Counted from the stretch's first letter, positions 44,530 to 56,326 are shown. The stretch is DNA of 64,000 nt from Bicyclus anynana (GCF_947172395.1 NC_069084.1:1303107-1367106), one strand, 5' to 3'. Translations and numbers: made by a program. The notes: a model not told the origin generated them from the letters alone.

Positions 44530-44850
44530 CAAAAACTATAACTATTTTAGTTCAATCGGCAAAGTTCTTAAATTATTATGTTTTTGTTTCAGATTTTCAA
44601 AACCAGTTTAGGAGGTGAAGGTGAGTTTACGATAATAACCAGCCGTAACACAAAGTATGTTCCACGTATGAAAGTACCATAAGTAGGTATATCGCAGACA
44701 AAATCAATTCGAACTTGAGAGAGAATTAATGCGATTTGTATTGATAACACGAGGCAGTGGGAAGACAAAATTATTTAACATAACGCGCATACTTGTTCTA
44801 CTCGTGTAGCCTCAGTAGTGAGAGCAATTTTGTATTTAAAATGACATTTA

Positions 44851-45366
44851 ATACTAGCGGACGCCTGCAACTTCGTCCGCAAATTCTTTATTTTTTTTTT
44901 TTGTTTTTTATATATGGGGAAATCCTCATGGACACCTGGTTGAGTTAGTGACGGACTGACCGGCTAAAACCCCTTTAGTCGCCCTGTTATCCATACACGA
45001 AGGAATTTTTTGATGAAACCCTTGATACTTAACTTTTTTAACTTTAAAAGGGAACCATTCTTTAATACACGATTTTTGCATAACTTTAACTTTTACGCAG
45101 CGCACGCAATAAAAGCTCTCTTCAACTCCTGTTTTTGCCACATTTTCCATTGTTGCTCCGCTCCTATTGGACCTTACATATAGCCTAAAGCATTTTCATC
45201 GATAAATGAACACACAACACATTTTTTTTCGCTGGATGCAGGTGGCTCAGTATCGTAATGTTTGGAAGTCCTTACAAAAGGCCTATGTCCTGCAGTGGAC
45301 GTCCATCGGCTGATATGATGATGATGATGATGATGCTAGTTCCTGAAATGAGCGCGTTCAACCAAA
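44851..45366 (-). mobile_element. Longer Lep-H element with nested RTE end
   Basis: The left end is ACTAGCGGACGCCTGCAACT. The middle has GTTGCTCCGCTCCTATTGGA, a long internal block absent from the short Lep-H copies. After the nested RTE piece (45229-45335) the other end, TAGTTCCTGAAATGAGCGCG, continues. This copy links the ACTAGCGGAC terminus and the CTAATCTCAGGAACTA block as parts of one element. Confidence 0.72.
45229..45335 (+). mobile_element. RTE LINE 3' end inserted in a Lep-H element
   Basis: CGCTGGATGCAGGTGGCTCA, GTTTGGAAGTCCTTACAAAA and GACGTCCATCGGCTGATATG end in six ATG-like units. Lep-H sequence lies on both sides (GATAAATG to the left, TAGTTCCTGAAATGAGCGCG to the right), so the RTE piece landed inside it. 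Confidence 0.8.
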
Positions 45367-46029
45367 CACTGAAACTTATCAGCGTATCATATTAAGTATA
45401 CTCAGACATAATTTTCGAAAAAACGTTTCTTTTTTCAAAGGACCAAGATAGGGAGTGTTTCCTATCAAGAAGTTGTAGCAGAGTAAAGACAATTTACTGT
45501 GGTTTGTCTGTCTGTGTTAGAAGTGGGTAACAATAGTCCAACGAATGGGAATCAATTCCTTTCGATGGCTCCTTAGCTGAAGAGCTGTTTATGCTTCTAC
45601 AGGTTTAAGTAGATATTATGAATATAACTACCTACCTACATGGTTTTTTATACCAAAAATCTCAGCTTTAATAAAGCCGCTAAACTCCGTTTCTAATAAT
45701 TAATATTGCAGCGCGCGAGGCAGGTAACATTAGCCGGGTCGTGAATTTTTGATGTGACGTCACGGAACTTGACAGTCCACCGGGACGGGCGCCATCTTGA
45801 ATGGGAACGACGTTGCCCTATTATGAGGAACTTTAGAAATGTATCGTGTGCTGCAGTTTGCAATAGAATTTTCTATATTTATATTGAATACAAAACTGAA
45901 TTGAATATTTGATGTACTTAATTCAATAAATTAGTAAAAAAAAGGCTTCAGATTTTTTTTTTGTAGTGGTGGATTGTATAACACAATTAATGTCATTAAT
46001 TCATCACCATTAGACTATTTTAATCTACT
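45367..46029. other. Non-coding stretch with a CRE-like site
   Basis: The perfect octamer TGACGTCA (45755-45762) sits in a GC-richer patch at 45715-45830 (GCCGGGTCGTGAATTTTTGA, CCACCGGGACGGGCGCCATC). No frame was recognised. Confidence 0.4.
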
Positions 46030-46202
46030 TATATCAAGCTGAAGAGTTTGTTTGTTTGAACGCGCTAATCTCAGGAACTACTGATCCGACTTTAAAAATT
46101 CTTTCAGTGTTAAATAGCCCATTTATCGAGGAAAGCTTTATGCTATATATTATTTTTACGGGAACGGGAACCGCGCGGGTGAAACCGCGCGACGTCAGCT
46201 AT
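46030..46202 (+). mobile_element. Lep-H repeat
   Basis: TATCAAGCTGAAGAGTTTGT, GAACGCGCTAATCTCAGGAA, GCCCATTTATCGAGGAAAGC, TTTACGGGAACGGGAACCGC and GAAACCGCGCGACGTCAGCT are in order. A small deletion removed CCCCGTATTCC. Confidence 0.82.
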
Positions 46203-48355
46203 TAACTACATTATAGTAGGGATTATGTGCTTCGATCCACCACGCTGTTCCATTGCGGTTTAAGGGTTGAACCCGGGACTTACTCGTACCTATTGTAAAT
46301 CATTATTTATTGTGCCAGAGAGATCATTAGTAGATTATTTTAAGTGTGTGTAAAATCGGTAGACTCTCTTTCCCTTGTATCGTTAAAAATCTGGGTTACT
46401 TGTAGTAAACTATTTCTCGCGTTACAGGAAAAATCACATGCGGGGAACGAAAAAAGAATTTTAATTGTATGGCCACAAGACTGGCGGCGGTCAAAGTTAC
46501 ATTATACAGAGTTGTGAGTTGAGTTGAGTTGTAACGAGAGTTTTGTTTGAGCTGGATGTAGAAAGAAATTTTTGAATTAGCTATTTAGCTTGACTGACTG
46601 TTTATAAGATTTATTATAAATGACATAAAAAGCTAGTACAATTTTTTTAGTAAGCAAAATTGCAGGGTACAGAAGAGATTCAAAATATAAAATTTTGTAT
46701 TAGGTATGTAAAATATTCATTTTTCATTATCTTGTCAGCTTAACCTTTAATGTGGCTTGTCGTGCCCCATTTTTGTATTTTTGTTTATCGAGTTTAAATT
46801 ATCAATGATTCTAAATCATTTTGCTTACAAAAATATTTTACATTACTTACCTAAATCTAATAAAATAATTTGAGTCGATTTTACATTTTTTGAAAGAAAA
46901 CAAATCAATTGAATTGAAACACTAGAAGTATAAAATAACGTAATTTCTATGTCTTAGATAATGATCGGTTTGTAGTCCGTACCTAGCCAAATAGGTTCAT
47001 GAAGTTTTATCCAAGCAAAGAGAAACATCTTTTCCTTTACCTGTTAGACTATGCCACTAAGAAAGAAAAATAACATCGTACCAATGTCCAATTTTCTGAT
47101 TGGTTAAGGAACGTCAATAGCGTTGTCGTAACTTCGATAATAACCATACATGTGTGAGTCAATACTGAGTTATACACAGTGGACGTATATACACGAAATT
47201 AAATTTGAAAATGGAGTCTCTATTTCCGTGAATGTACGTTAACCCGTTAATGAGCGGGCGGCTCAGCTTTGCTCGGCGCTGAGTGCAAGTTTCCAGGTCA
47301 GCTCGCGCCTTTATGTCGTGTATTGGGCCACGACGGGCTTTGCCGGCACACTCGCGGGACAGTCCTTGTTTGTCGTAGCTAAATACCGGCAGCTTGTTGA
47401 TATTTAATAGACGAAAGCTTTACTTTCAAAGGAAAGGAGGTTTATTATGAATTGATACAAATAAATAGTAATAAAAGTGCCTTTTTATAATTTTAAATTA
47501 ACATCTTTTCACTACTCTTGCTCAAACACACTGTCATATTACCCCTCCACAGCGGGGCTAAACAAGCATATTAGCCTCTAGGGGCTAAAGTAATTTTGTT
47601 TTTTTAATTCTTGTCTGTTACGAGTACTAGCCAAGTACTAGCCTACTATAAAACGGAGGAGGTTTTATTCGAAAATAGAATCATTATAGGTAAGGCACTG
47701 ATTGTTTTGAAAAATAAATAAAAAACTTTAGATTGGAATGAAATGCAGCGTTCTTTTAATCTGTGGAATGCGTTTATTTTTTTATTTTATTTTTATTGAG
47801 TTGCGAATAGAGCGAGATTTGAAGACATGGGACATCCTTTACGGTGTAATACCTTTGCCTCTTTCTCATGTGAAAAAAATAAAATTAAAAAGCAAGAATT
47901 TAAAAAACAATTGGCGTGAATAATACACACTTGATTTTTTTCAGAAATTCATTGTAAATTTGTGACAGTAACTTACACGTTTTTCAACAATAATTGTTAT
48001 TGTTGTCTTCATCTAGTGAGAATGGTGATCCTAATTTGGAGATGGATGAAATTTTCAATCTGTTACCATCAAAGTCGAGACGCATTTACTTAAATAAGTA
48101 CTTACCTACGAAAAATTTTATAAGTGGAAAAAAACAACAACGAATGGATTCACTTACCAAAGGAGTTTTTTAAACTATTATCTCCCACGTTTACCACATA
48201 TACTCATCTTCACAGTAGTCGGAAATTATGTTACTGGGCATCTCCCTTAATATCCAAAATTGTAGCCTTTTTACATTTAATTTTCAATTAAAATAAATCA
48301 TTGAATATTGTACTAAGCTATTTTATTTTCTCGCAATCGTAGTGAAAAGCATAGT
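46203..48355. other. Non-coding stretch with one GC-rich block
   Basis: The block at 47235-47400 (TTAATGAGCGGGCGGCTCAG, GGGCCACGACGGGCTTTGCC) contrasts sharply with its AT-rich flanks. Nothing coding was recognised there. Confidence 0.4.
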
Positions 48356-48473
48356 GTAACACGTGGGGCTAAACCCATTATAAACTCGATTTCTATTTAG
48401 GCGGCCCTCGCCTTACGTCTCGGGCCCTAAAAATACCTCGTATATAATGGGTCTTTTTAGCCCCTTGTATAAC
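48356..48473. repeat. Short inverted-repeat element with GGGGCTAAA arms
   Basis: GTAACACGTGGGGCTAAACC and CATTATAAACTCG at the left match the inverse of CGTATATAATGGGTCTTTTT and AGCCCCTTGTATAAC at the right with a few gaps. A partial relative (GCGGGGCTAAAC, AGGGGCTAAAG) lies at about 47551-47596. No target duplication is clear. Confidence 0.55.
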
Positions 48474-50600
48474 AATCTACTATTTCATTAGATGTTTTTT
48501 ATGAAAATAGAATATGGTACCTTCTTAATGTAAAAATCAATTATCTAAATCGGACTGAACTATAATAAAAAGTGATGCGTGATTTTACTTTATAATTAAC
48601 GGGTATACAGTCATTCATCCCCTGTTTTCCTACTCTTTGGATTGGAATTTCTGTTTGTTTCAGCTAATCTCTCAAAAAACTACTTTCAGCAAAATAGTGC
48701 TTTTTGCATACACATTGTCTATACTGTCATTGGGTTTGAGTACCCCTGTTCTCAAAAAAGGTACCTACCTACTCGTTCCAACACATGAATATAGTTTACT
48801 CCTCAAATACAATTGAACTTAGTCAGTATGACCAAAGTATGGCAAAGGTATTATGTGATCAGTAAATACTGAAATATACCTTGTATATCTATGCTTGCTG
48901 TATACAAGACTTAAAGGTGTGCATTGTGCTGAAAATGTAACGCTTATTGATAACGCTTGAACGAATAAAATTTTCATACCGCGTACCATATAGATGAAAA
49001 TCGTTTCATAAGAGGTAAATTTCAGTAAAGTCCAAGTAATAAAAGTAATATTCACTACTAACGCGAGATGTGATGGTTTGGTATATAATTCCTGCACATT
49101 TGGTATAGAGGTATATTGCACCTTCCATATACTTTTAATAAAATTAACCAAAGAGTTTCCGCAAGATCTTTAAAAACTTTACAATAACAATAAATATAAT
49201 CAGTTATGATTTTCTTATAAATTATTGACAATTTTAATTTTAATTTCTGACATTAATTTTTAATTTTTGACTTCATTTTTTTAATTATATGACATTGATT
49301 GATTTAATGTTGCATTACACCTGACATAGCATTTATATTGACATTGTTTAATTTTAATGGATTCTGATAGTATATTAATTATTTATATTTGATGTTAAGA
49401 ATGCTTCGTCAAATTATGCTAATTGTACTTGTATTTTTTTTTTTATTTTTATTTATACCATGTTCACCGATTGAATATTTAATTATTGGAATTTTGGAAT
49501 TATTAGTTAGTATTATATTTATTTTTAATATTCAAACACCTGTCAAGGTAGAAAGTATGTATGTCTATAGCAAGTTCTGTAAACCTTCTGTACTTTCTCA
49601 TGAATAAATAAATTATTATTATTATTATTATTATTTAAATCCACGCAGAAGAAGTAGCGGTCTTTCGTTACTTTTAAAATTATTATCGAATGTAAAACGT
49701 TTTCAAGAAATGCTTTTACAATATTAAAGCAATAAATTAACTTGTAGTTACGAATGCAAGATTTATTTGAATATAAATTACTCGCTTGTTCATTTTTTGT
49801 TTAGCTTTATCTAATTACTTTTCTTGTAGTTCCGTAGATATTTTTTGTTATTAATTACTTTTCATGTTTGCGGTGCTGCCATTTTATTGCTCAGCTTTGT
49901 GAGCCCTGTCATTTGACAGCTCTTTCTGATATCGCAGTTTAATATAGGCTTTTAATTTTTAAACGTAAAATTTTCCTACTGAAAGTTACAGGCTTACTTT
50001 GAACTCTTATGTTTACGTTGAGACAAACGTAATTTTTTGTTTTAATTACATAATACTAATCTACTCAGCATGGTGAATTAATAGATACATATATGTATCT
50101 ATAAGTTTCATGTCAACGTCAGTCAAGTAACAGTCAGAGATCGTTCAGGCCCATAATATCACATTTTTAATTGCCTCCAGCAGCAATGCTGTGTTCCAGT
50201 CTTTAACCTGAAATTATTGATTAGCTTCCGGGTGGGTAAAAAGCTAGTTAAAGTTACTCGTAGAGCCCACATAAGATGCCTATTTACTTTTGCCTTGACA
50301 TATCCGTCTACTTGACTTCCCTTAATTAGTTCTAATAAAAACTATACCACTAGTTGTTTCCCATGTATAATTATATATACTGCATATTCCACAGTATTAC
50401 TAAATAGGATTCCAGTACAAATTGGATATACATAATGAAACATACACTCAGTGAATAGCTGAATATTACACGAGCACTAATAAAGGTAATACGTAGAAGT
50501 TGTGCTGGACTAGTATTCCAGCAACTGGTTTGGGATATAAGATATCCCACAGCAACTTAATAGAAATATGGTTGGAATATACTACCTCTTAAATATAATA
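48474..50600. other. AT-rich stretch with a possible LINE 3' end
   Basis: At 49560-49636 TTCTCATGAATAAATAAATT runs into a TTA microsatellite, as at the 3' ends of some insect LINEs. The upstream frame (49389-49607) is very AT-biased and matches nothing I know. The rest is featureless. Confidence 0.35.
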
Positions 50601-50782
50601 AAACTAGCGGACGCCCGCGACTTCGCCTGCCCTTAGACCTATTTAATACGGCCCTCTTGCAAAATCCGTTCTTAGTGGACGTCTACTACCTACGAACTAC
50701 CTCCCTGCCAAATATCAACTTTGTACGTTAAGCAGTTTTGGATATATCGTTATTACCTTTCGCATTTATATATTAAGATATA
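50601..50782 (+). mobile_element. ACTAGCGGAC-type Lep repeat
   Basis: AACTAGCGGACGCCCGCGAC, TTCGCCTGCCCTTAGACCTA, CCTCCCTGCCAAATATCAAC and CCTTTCGCATTTATATATTA are in the same order as the 37.6-kb copy. Confidence 0.68.
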
Positions 50783-51196
50783 ATGGATATAATTAAATTC
50801 ATACAATTGCAATCAATGCACTGCTTTCGGTACAAAACTTTTCCAGTTGTTCCTGTTACTAATTTACTGAAAACCAGGTATAACAAACCTAACGGATGTT
50901 ACATTAAAAAGAATAAATTATTATTATCATCTACAACATTAATGTTATGTACCTTTGTAAAAATTAAAATTGACCAGATTGTCTCCAACTCATGAATCGT
51001 ATAGTACATAACTTAATTAGACTCAGTGTTTAACTTTTTGTGAGTACAAACCCAGTATATATACTATATACTATAAGAAAGCGATTGACAAAGCCTTACC
51101 TACCTCTTAAGAAAGTTAGTACCTAACCTACTACCTAGTCACAATTAAGTCACTGTTTCAAATTTAGAAATAATTAAAGGATTTCTGGGTCATCAT

Positions 51197-51422
51197 CAAA
51201 ATCAAATCAAATCAAATCAAAAATCATTTATTTCAAGTAGGCTCAGTTTACAAGCACTTTTGACACGTCAGTTGACTATTTGTAAAGATTCTACCATCGG
51301 TTCGGAAGGCAGGTCCTGCTGAGAAGATACCGGCAAGAAACTCAACAGTTGCTCTTTTGAAAAAGTCATACAGTATTATAATTTACAATTGATAACAATT
51401 ACTGTTTACATTTGTTATAGTT
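51197..51422 (-). repeat. 3' UTR and tail of the CR1/Jockey-type LINE
   Basis: It contains CTTGCCGGTATCTTCTCAGC, the AGCCTACTTGAAATAAATGA-type block and a terminal run of TTTGATTTGATTTGATTTGA. The same block ends the LINE tails near 7.1, 16.8, 20.4, 21.2 and 62.7 kb, which ties them to one LINE group. Confidence 0.8.
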
Positions 51423-52991
51423 TTACTTCCTGTGTGAAGGTGGAAGCTGATCCAACGGCCTCCAAGCATTTTTATCATTAAGGAACTCATCAATGTTGTA
51501 GTACCCTCGACTAAGTAAATGTTTTTTAACACATTGCTTAAAGCTATGCATTGGCAGGTCCATCACAGTCTTGGGGATCTTATTATAGAAGAGTACACCC
51601 AAACCTACAAAAGATTTTTTTACTCTTTGGAGACGATATGCAGAAATAACTAACTTATGCCCGTGTCTAGTAAGACGTGGGTTTAGATCTCCTTTTCGTT
51701 TGTACAAATTAATATTTTGTCTTACATATATTATACAGTTATATATATATTGACAGGCTACTGTTAGTATACCTATTTCTTTAAACTTTTGACGAAGGGA
51801 CTCGCGTGATTTTAATTGATATATTGCTCGAATTGCTCTTTTTTGAAGTACAAATATAGATTGTATATCGGCAGCCTTGCCCCACAATAAAATACCGTAA
51901 GACATTACGCTGTGAAAGTACGCAAAATAAACAAGCCTAGCTGTATCGACATCAGTAAACTGTCTTATTTTTTTCACGGCAAATGCCGCTGAGCTAAGTT
52001 TACCAGACAGTTTTTCTATATGAGCACCCCACTGAAGTTTACAATCCAAGGTCACTCCCAGGAAAACTGTGGAACTCTCCATTTCTAATGTTTCACCATC
52101 GATCATTATAGACTTATCTAGTTTTATAACATTTGGCAATGAAAACTCAATACATTTTGTTTTCTTAGCATTCAAAAGTAGATTATTTGCAGTAAACCAA
52201 TGCGACACATGCGATATGGCACTGTTTACGTCGTCAGAGTTATCTTTATTTCTGTCGGACTTAAAAATTAAGGATGTATCATCAGCAAACAGTACAATCT
52301 CACATATGCCGCTGACATGGTATGGTAAATCGTTTATGTACACTAAAAATAGAAAAGGACCCAGAATTGAACCCTGTGGGACGCCCATTATGGTAGTGGA
52401 ACCGTGCGACTTTATATCATTTATGCATACCTTCTGTGTTCTATCACTGAGATAAGAGGCAATGAGATCGAGTGCAACACTTTTGATGCCATAGTGGCTT
52501 AACTTGAGTAGAAGCGTGTTATGGTCAACACAATCGAACGCCTTGGACAGATCACAGAACACACCAATAGCATTCTTAGAACCTTCCCATGCTTCATAAA
52601 TATGTTTTAAAAGTTTAGCCCCTGCATCAGTTGTATTGCGACCTTTTGTAAAACCATACTGTTCAGGATGAAGCAAGTTATTTAAATTAAAATGACATAA
52701 AAGTTGATTTAATATGATTTTTTCAAAGACCTTGCTAAGTGTTGGCAATATTGTAATCGGTCTATAATTATTAAGATCTGATTTGTCTCCTGATTTAAAA
52801 AGTGGTATCAATTTGCCATGCTTCATTAGGTTCGGAAAAATACCTAAGTCCACACATTCATGGATATGCTTATTTTCTTTAGCATTTGACTTAAAGTATG
52901 GAAAGGCACATAATGTAAATTTACATTTGGTTCTACTATGTAATACCAAAAGCTTTTCAACACATTTTATGATTTGATGCCTTTTAATTTT
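51423..52991 (-). pseudogene. LINE reverse transcriptase remnant (CR1/Jockey type), N-terminus deleted
   Basis: The frame is open from about 52991 to TAA at 51423 and has no convincing ATG at its head. It starts with what looks like residual SGNH-domain sequence. From about 52870 it enters a reverse transcriptase: GIFPNLMKHGKLIPLFKSGD, NNYRPITILPTLSKVFEKII, FCDLSKAFDCVDH (motif A), GVPQGSILGPFLF (motif B), LFADDTSLIF (motif C with the catalytic Asp pair) and GVTLDCKLQW. The C-terminal domain continues to YNIDEFLNDKNAWRPL. No stop interrupts some 500 codons, so the copy is fairly young. The AP endonuclease and first RT blocks are absent, so it cannot retrotranspose alone. The ORF1-to-RT junction around 52870-52900 is a deletion scar. 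Confidence 0.85.
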
Positions 52992-54231
52992 TTAAACTGT
53001 TCCCTAACATCAAAATTACATTTGAGTAGCCAACTACATTTTCTGTACTTATACTATTTATTAAATAATTAAAACTAGCCCCTGGAAAACATTTATTAGT
53101 CACTGAATGGTTTAGGTATTGGCTCATAATGGAGCCAAAATCCTTACCTAACTTATCAGAAATTATTAGAGTCTTTTTTTGAGCCTTTTTTGGCAAATTA
53201 AAACTATGTGAACTTAAATTTTTATCTGAGGTTGAAGGAATTGGAATAACATTATTATTACATTGCACATTTTGGCTCAAGTCAATATATCCAGAATTAG
53301 ATAAAACACTACTACAGTCCTGAGTAACCGAAGGTACCTGATTTGAACATTGGCATTTGTTACTTAATGACTCAAAACGGGCCATATTGTATGTACCTAA
53401 GGCTAACAACTCTTCAGCCACTATGATTTGATCATGGATCTGACTTTGAGACAACTCATATTTAGCAGTTATTTCCTGCAAGTTATTTTCCATCTGATTT
53501 AGTTCATGCTGTAAACTTTGAGTTTCATTTTCATATTTTTCCCTGGAATTTTCAAGTAAAGAACAGTAAGTGTTTACTTTTTTAATTAATAGTGACCGTT
53601 CCTTTCTCAAAGCCAGGTTTTTTTTATTTGTACTATGAAATTTAATTAGTTTTTGAGTCTTTTTCATAAATTTTTTAATTTTAATGTATTTTTTAATTTT
53701 ATTGTGGCTATTAAATAAATTATACCTAGATTGGGGCATAGCCAAAGTTTTGGTTGCACATGGGCTGTCACAAGTCAGATCAATGCAAAGCATTGGCGCC
53801 GGGACTGATGTGGAAGAGGCAAGCAGTTCATTATAAAGATTGTTCGTATTTTGTGTTTCAAATTGTTGTAATTGTGACTGAAGGTCATCAATTGTCTTGT
53901 GTGCACTGTTCAGTTCATCTTCCAACATTGATATTTTAGCCAGGGCTTCATCATAAGTCCGTATACACTGGTTGAATGTATCAACTGCTTCCTGAAGCTG
54001 GCTGCGCTCCTCTAAAACCATAGAGTGAGTGCTGTGTAGTTCGGCGAGCTCAGATTTTAATTGTGAGTTTTTAGTAATAATATTCCTCAGTTCCTCTTCA
54101 TTATCATCATGTTCCTTCAACAAATCAGAATTTAGTTGTTTCAGTGACTTGATTTCCAGTAGGGCATTTTTTAGTTGGAGTTGCTGTTCCATTGCGGCTG
54201 CCCGTCGAGTTAACATTGGACGTGCCATCAT
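52984..54231 (-). CDS. LINE ORF1 protein: coiled coil plus start of SGNH/esterase-like domain, truncated
   Basis: The open frame from the tandem ATGs at 54231/54228 gives about 415 residues. The first 130 are heptad-rich (ALLEIKSLKQLNSDLLKE, LEDELNSAHKTIDDLQSQL), a coiled coil suited to ORF1 multimerisation. A basic Lys-rich middle could bind RNA and is followed by a second coiled-coil stretch. The last 60 residues (LIISDKLGKDFGSI, KCFPGASFNYLI, NVILMLGNSLKN) resemble SGNH-hydrolase blocks I to III, as found in ORF1 of CR1-like elements. The Ser of the GDS motif is displaced here, and the frame stops right after the LGNS block. A shift into the downstream frame at about 52991 restores an SGNH-like continuation (LCAFPYFKSNAKENKHIHE), so a frameshift plus deletion is inferred. 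Related CR1-type elements share this architecture. Confidence 0.72.
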   Translation of the reverse strand: MMARPMLTRRAAAMEQQLQLKNALLEIKSLKQLNSDLLKEHDDNEEELRNIITKNSQLKSELAELHSTHSMVLEERSQLQEAVDTFNQCIRTYDEALAKISMLEDELNSAHKTIDDLQSQLQQFETQNTNNLYNELLASSTSVPAPMLCIDLTCDSPCATKTLAMPQSRYNLFNSHNKIKKYIKIKKFMKKTQKLIKFHSTNKKNLALRKERSLLIKKVNTYCSLLENSREKYENETQSLQHELNQMENNLQEITAKYELSQSQIHDQIIVAEELLALGTYNMARFESLSNKCQCSNQVPSVTQDCSSVLSNSGYIDLSQNVQCNNNVIPIPSTSDKNLSSHSFNLPKKAQKKTLIISDKLGKDFGSIMSQYLNHSVTNKCFPGASFNYLINSISTENVVGYSNVILMLGNSLKN

Positions 54232-54260
54232 ACAAGTGTTCCTGAAACACACCAATCAGA

Positions 54261-55120
54261 ATAAATGTTAAAGAAGGAAAATAGATGACATACAAAGAAA
54301 GGAAAATGAAAATGAAAAAGAGATGGAAAATGTAAAATAAAATGAGTAATAATAATTGTTTAAAAGTCTATACTGAAGTTGAGGTCAAATAAATTCTTTA
54401 AATTCTAATTTAAATTCAAATAAATTCTTTAAATTCTAATTTAGTATTTCAAGTATATATTTGTATTTCACAGTTACCATGGAATGAAAGTGTAATTCAA
54501 CACACAAAACATAAATATAATATAACTTATGTAGGTAGCTACTTTTGTTAAAGATTGCTTTTGGAAAATACAACTTATTCTCTTCAAGCAAGCAATTTAA
54601 TAGGTGGAAACAATAAATTAACTTTACGTACTGTATTATAGCTCGAGGTATTATGTTGTAGTGTATGTTTTTGTTGTCTGAGACAGTATAAGTTTACGTC
54701 GACTTTGCTTCCACTATCAGTCAAGCAAAGTGAGGAAACTTTTGTCTTTTCTGTGTGATGGGACGTGTCTCGCGATTTACGAGAATGTAAAAGTGTAATG
54801 TGCGATAAACCTTAGTTAATAGTATGATTTAAGGGCAAATAACAAAGAAAATAAAAGCAATACTCCCCCGGTAAACTCCTTTGTTCGTTGAGTTTCAAAT
54901 TTTTCTACTGTCACCTGGTCTTGCAATTTTAGTTATGGCTACGTAAGCCAGAGATACTTTATTTTAACACTGATACAACTTAAGTCTATAAATGTATTAA
55001 CGTTATTTATGTATTAAACATTAAAAAGTAAAAAGAAACAATAAAAACTTAAATTATTAAAAATTAATTTCTAGGAGCAGCTGATTTTACGACATGTCAG
55101 CTTGACAGCTCCGCCACAGA
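54261..55120. other. Stretch upstream of the CR1/Jockey-type LINE
   Basis: It may include LINE 5' UTR. A 25-bp duplication (AAATTCTTTAAATTCTAATT) lies at 54389-54440. No other element was recognised. Confidence 0.4.
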
Positions 55121-55426
55121 TCATCATTATCAACCCATATTCGGCTCACTGTTGAGCTCGAGTCTCCTCTCAGAATGAGAGTGGTTAGTCCATTAGTCCA
55201 CCACGCTGGTCCAATGCGGATTAGCAGACTTCAAATACGCAGAGAATTAAAAAAAATCTCTGGTATGCAGGTTTCCTCACGAAGGAAAAATCCTTCACCG
55301 TTTGAGACACGTGATATTTAATTTCTTAAAATACACATAACTGAAAAGTTGGAGTTGCATGCCCCGGACCGGATTCAAACCCACATCGGAATCGGAGGCA
55401 GAGGTCACATCCGGTGGGCTATCAGG
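55121..55426 (-). mobile_element. SINE-A, near full-length, inverted
   Basis: TCATCATTATCAACCCATAT, GCTCGAGTCTCCTCTCAGAA, CACGCTGGTCCAATGCGGAT, CCTTCACCGTTTGAGACACG and GGATTCAAACCCACATCGGA are in inverse SINE-A order. Confidence 0.86.
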
Positions 55427-56326
55427 GTTTCTGGGTCACTGTTACGTGTTTTTACTAATTCTGTATTAAATGTACAAAAATTAATGAACCAATCTTTGGC
55501 AATGAAGATTTCGCTCTTAACATACTTTGGCACTCAGAGTATAATTTCGTTGCCAAATATTGGCATAGGGTTACATATCCGACTACGGCTATTGCATTGC
55601 AATCGTTACCATGATTGTAATTGGTTGGATTTGTGCTGCTTTGGTGAAACTGTTAATTTTAGCCAATAGAAAGAGTCTATTGATCCATACTTTTGCGATT
55701 CTCTGTCCATCTACGTAGTGTTTAGATGAAGTTCTTAGTCTTTAGCGATAGTTTTTTTTTGTGTGAAACTCTACATTTCGCTTGGTCATAATATGTTGTT
55801 GAATTATTCCCAAGTCTTATCAAGTGAACTGACATGCAATGTGGTAATAAAAAGTATAGTAGCTAATATATTAGTTCTTACGAATCTAATAGAAATTGTA
55901 TTGTAAAGTGATTAAGGGAGAGTGAACTATAAAGAGAATTGATTGATTGTGATGGTACAAATGCTAACAACTGAAACTCTTTTTTGATTGTATTAACCTC
56001 TCTTATCAAAAACTAGTGACGCCATTTTCAAATTTGCAAGACGATGATGGTTATGGATTTTTGCAATCAATCAGTTTTGTTAACCAGTAAGTTGATTGTT
56101 ATTTCTTTTGTTTTAAGCTGGAAATTAAAAAAACTATAGGTTATACCTACCAAAGATAATTTACGTTTTAAGGTTAAACCTGACTTTTGCCAAGTCATAC
56201 TATCCATATTTATGATAAGAAATAACTTTCTTCGCTTTTATCTTTAAACATTTTTCTGGATGTGTTCCAATCTGAGAACTTTATCTCAACGGACATAGCA
56301 ATAAATGGCTTTATTGCTTTATTTTA
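55427..56326. other. Non-coding stretch, nothing recognised
   Basis: AT-rich DNA with dense stop codons. Confidence 0.4.

Larger units (their letters stand above)
51197..54260 (-). mobile_element. Internally deleted CR1/Jockey-type LINE
   Basis: On - this runs from an ORF1 start near 54231 to an A/T-rich pentamer tail (TTTGA/ATCAA repeats) at 51197-51222. The 3' UTR carries the block CTGAGCCTACTTGAAATAAA, shared with other LINE tails in this window. ORF1 and the RT region are present, but the AP-endonuclease and N-terminal RT region are missing, so the copy is about 3 kb rather than a full element. The 5' limit is not defined; upstream DNA to about 54800 may be its 5' UTR. No target duplication was identified. 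Confidence 0.88.

Noticed and set aside
49389..49607. 72-codon hydrophobic frame
   Set aside because: The composition is that of AT-rich DNA read in frame (Ile, Leu, Phe). There is no conservation evidence, and it lies before a TTA microsatellite.
52069..52455. 128-codon + frame inside the LINE
   Set aside because: It is antisense to the RT coding region and explained by it.
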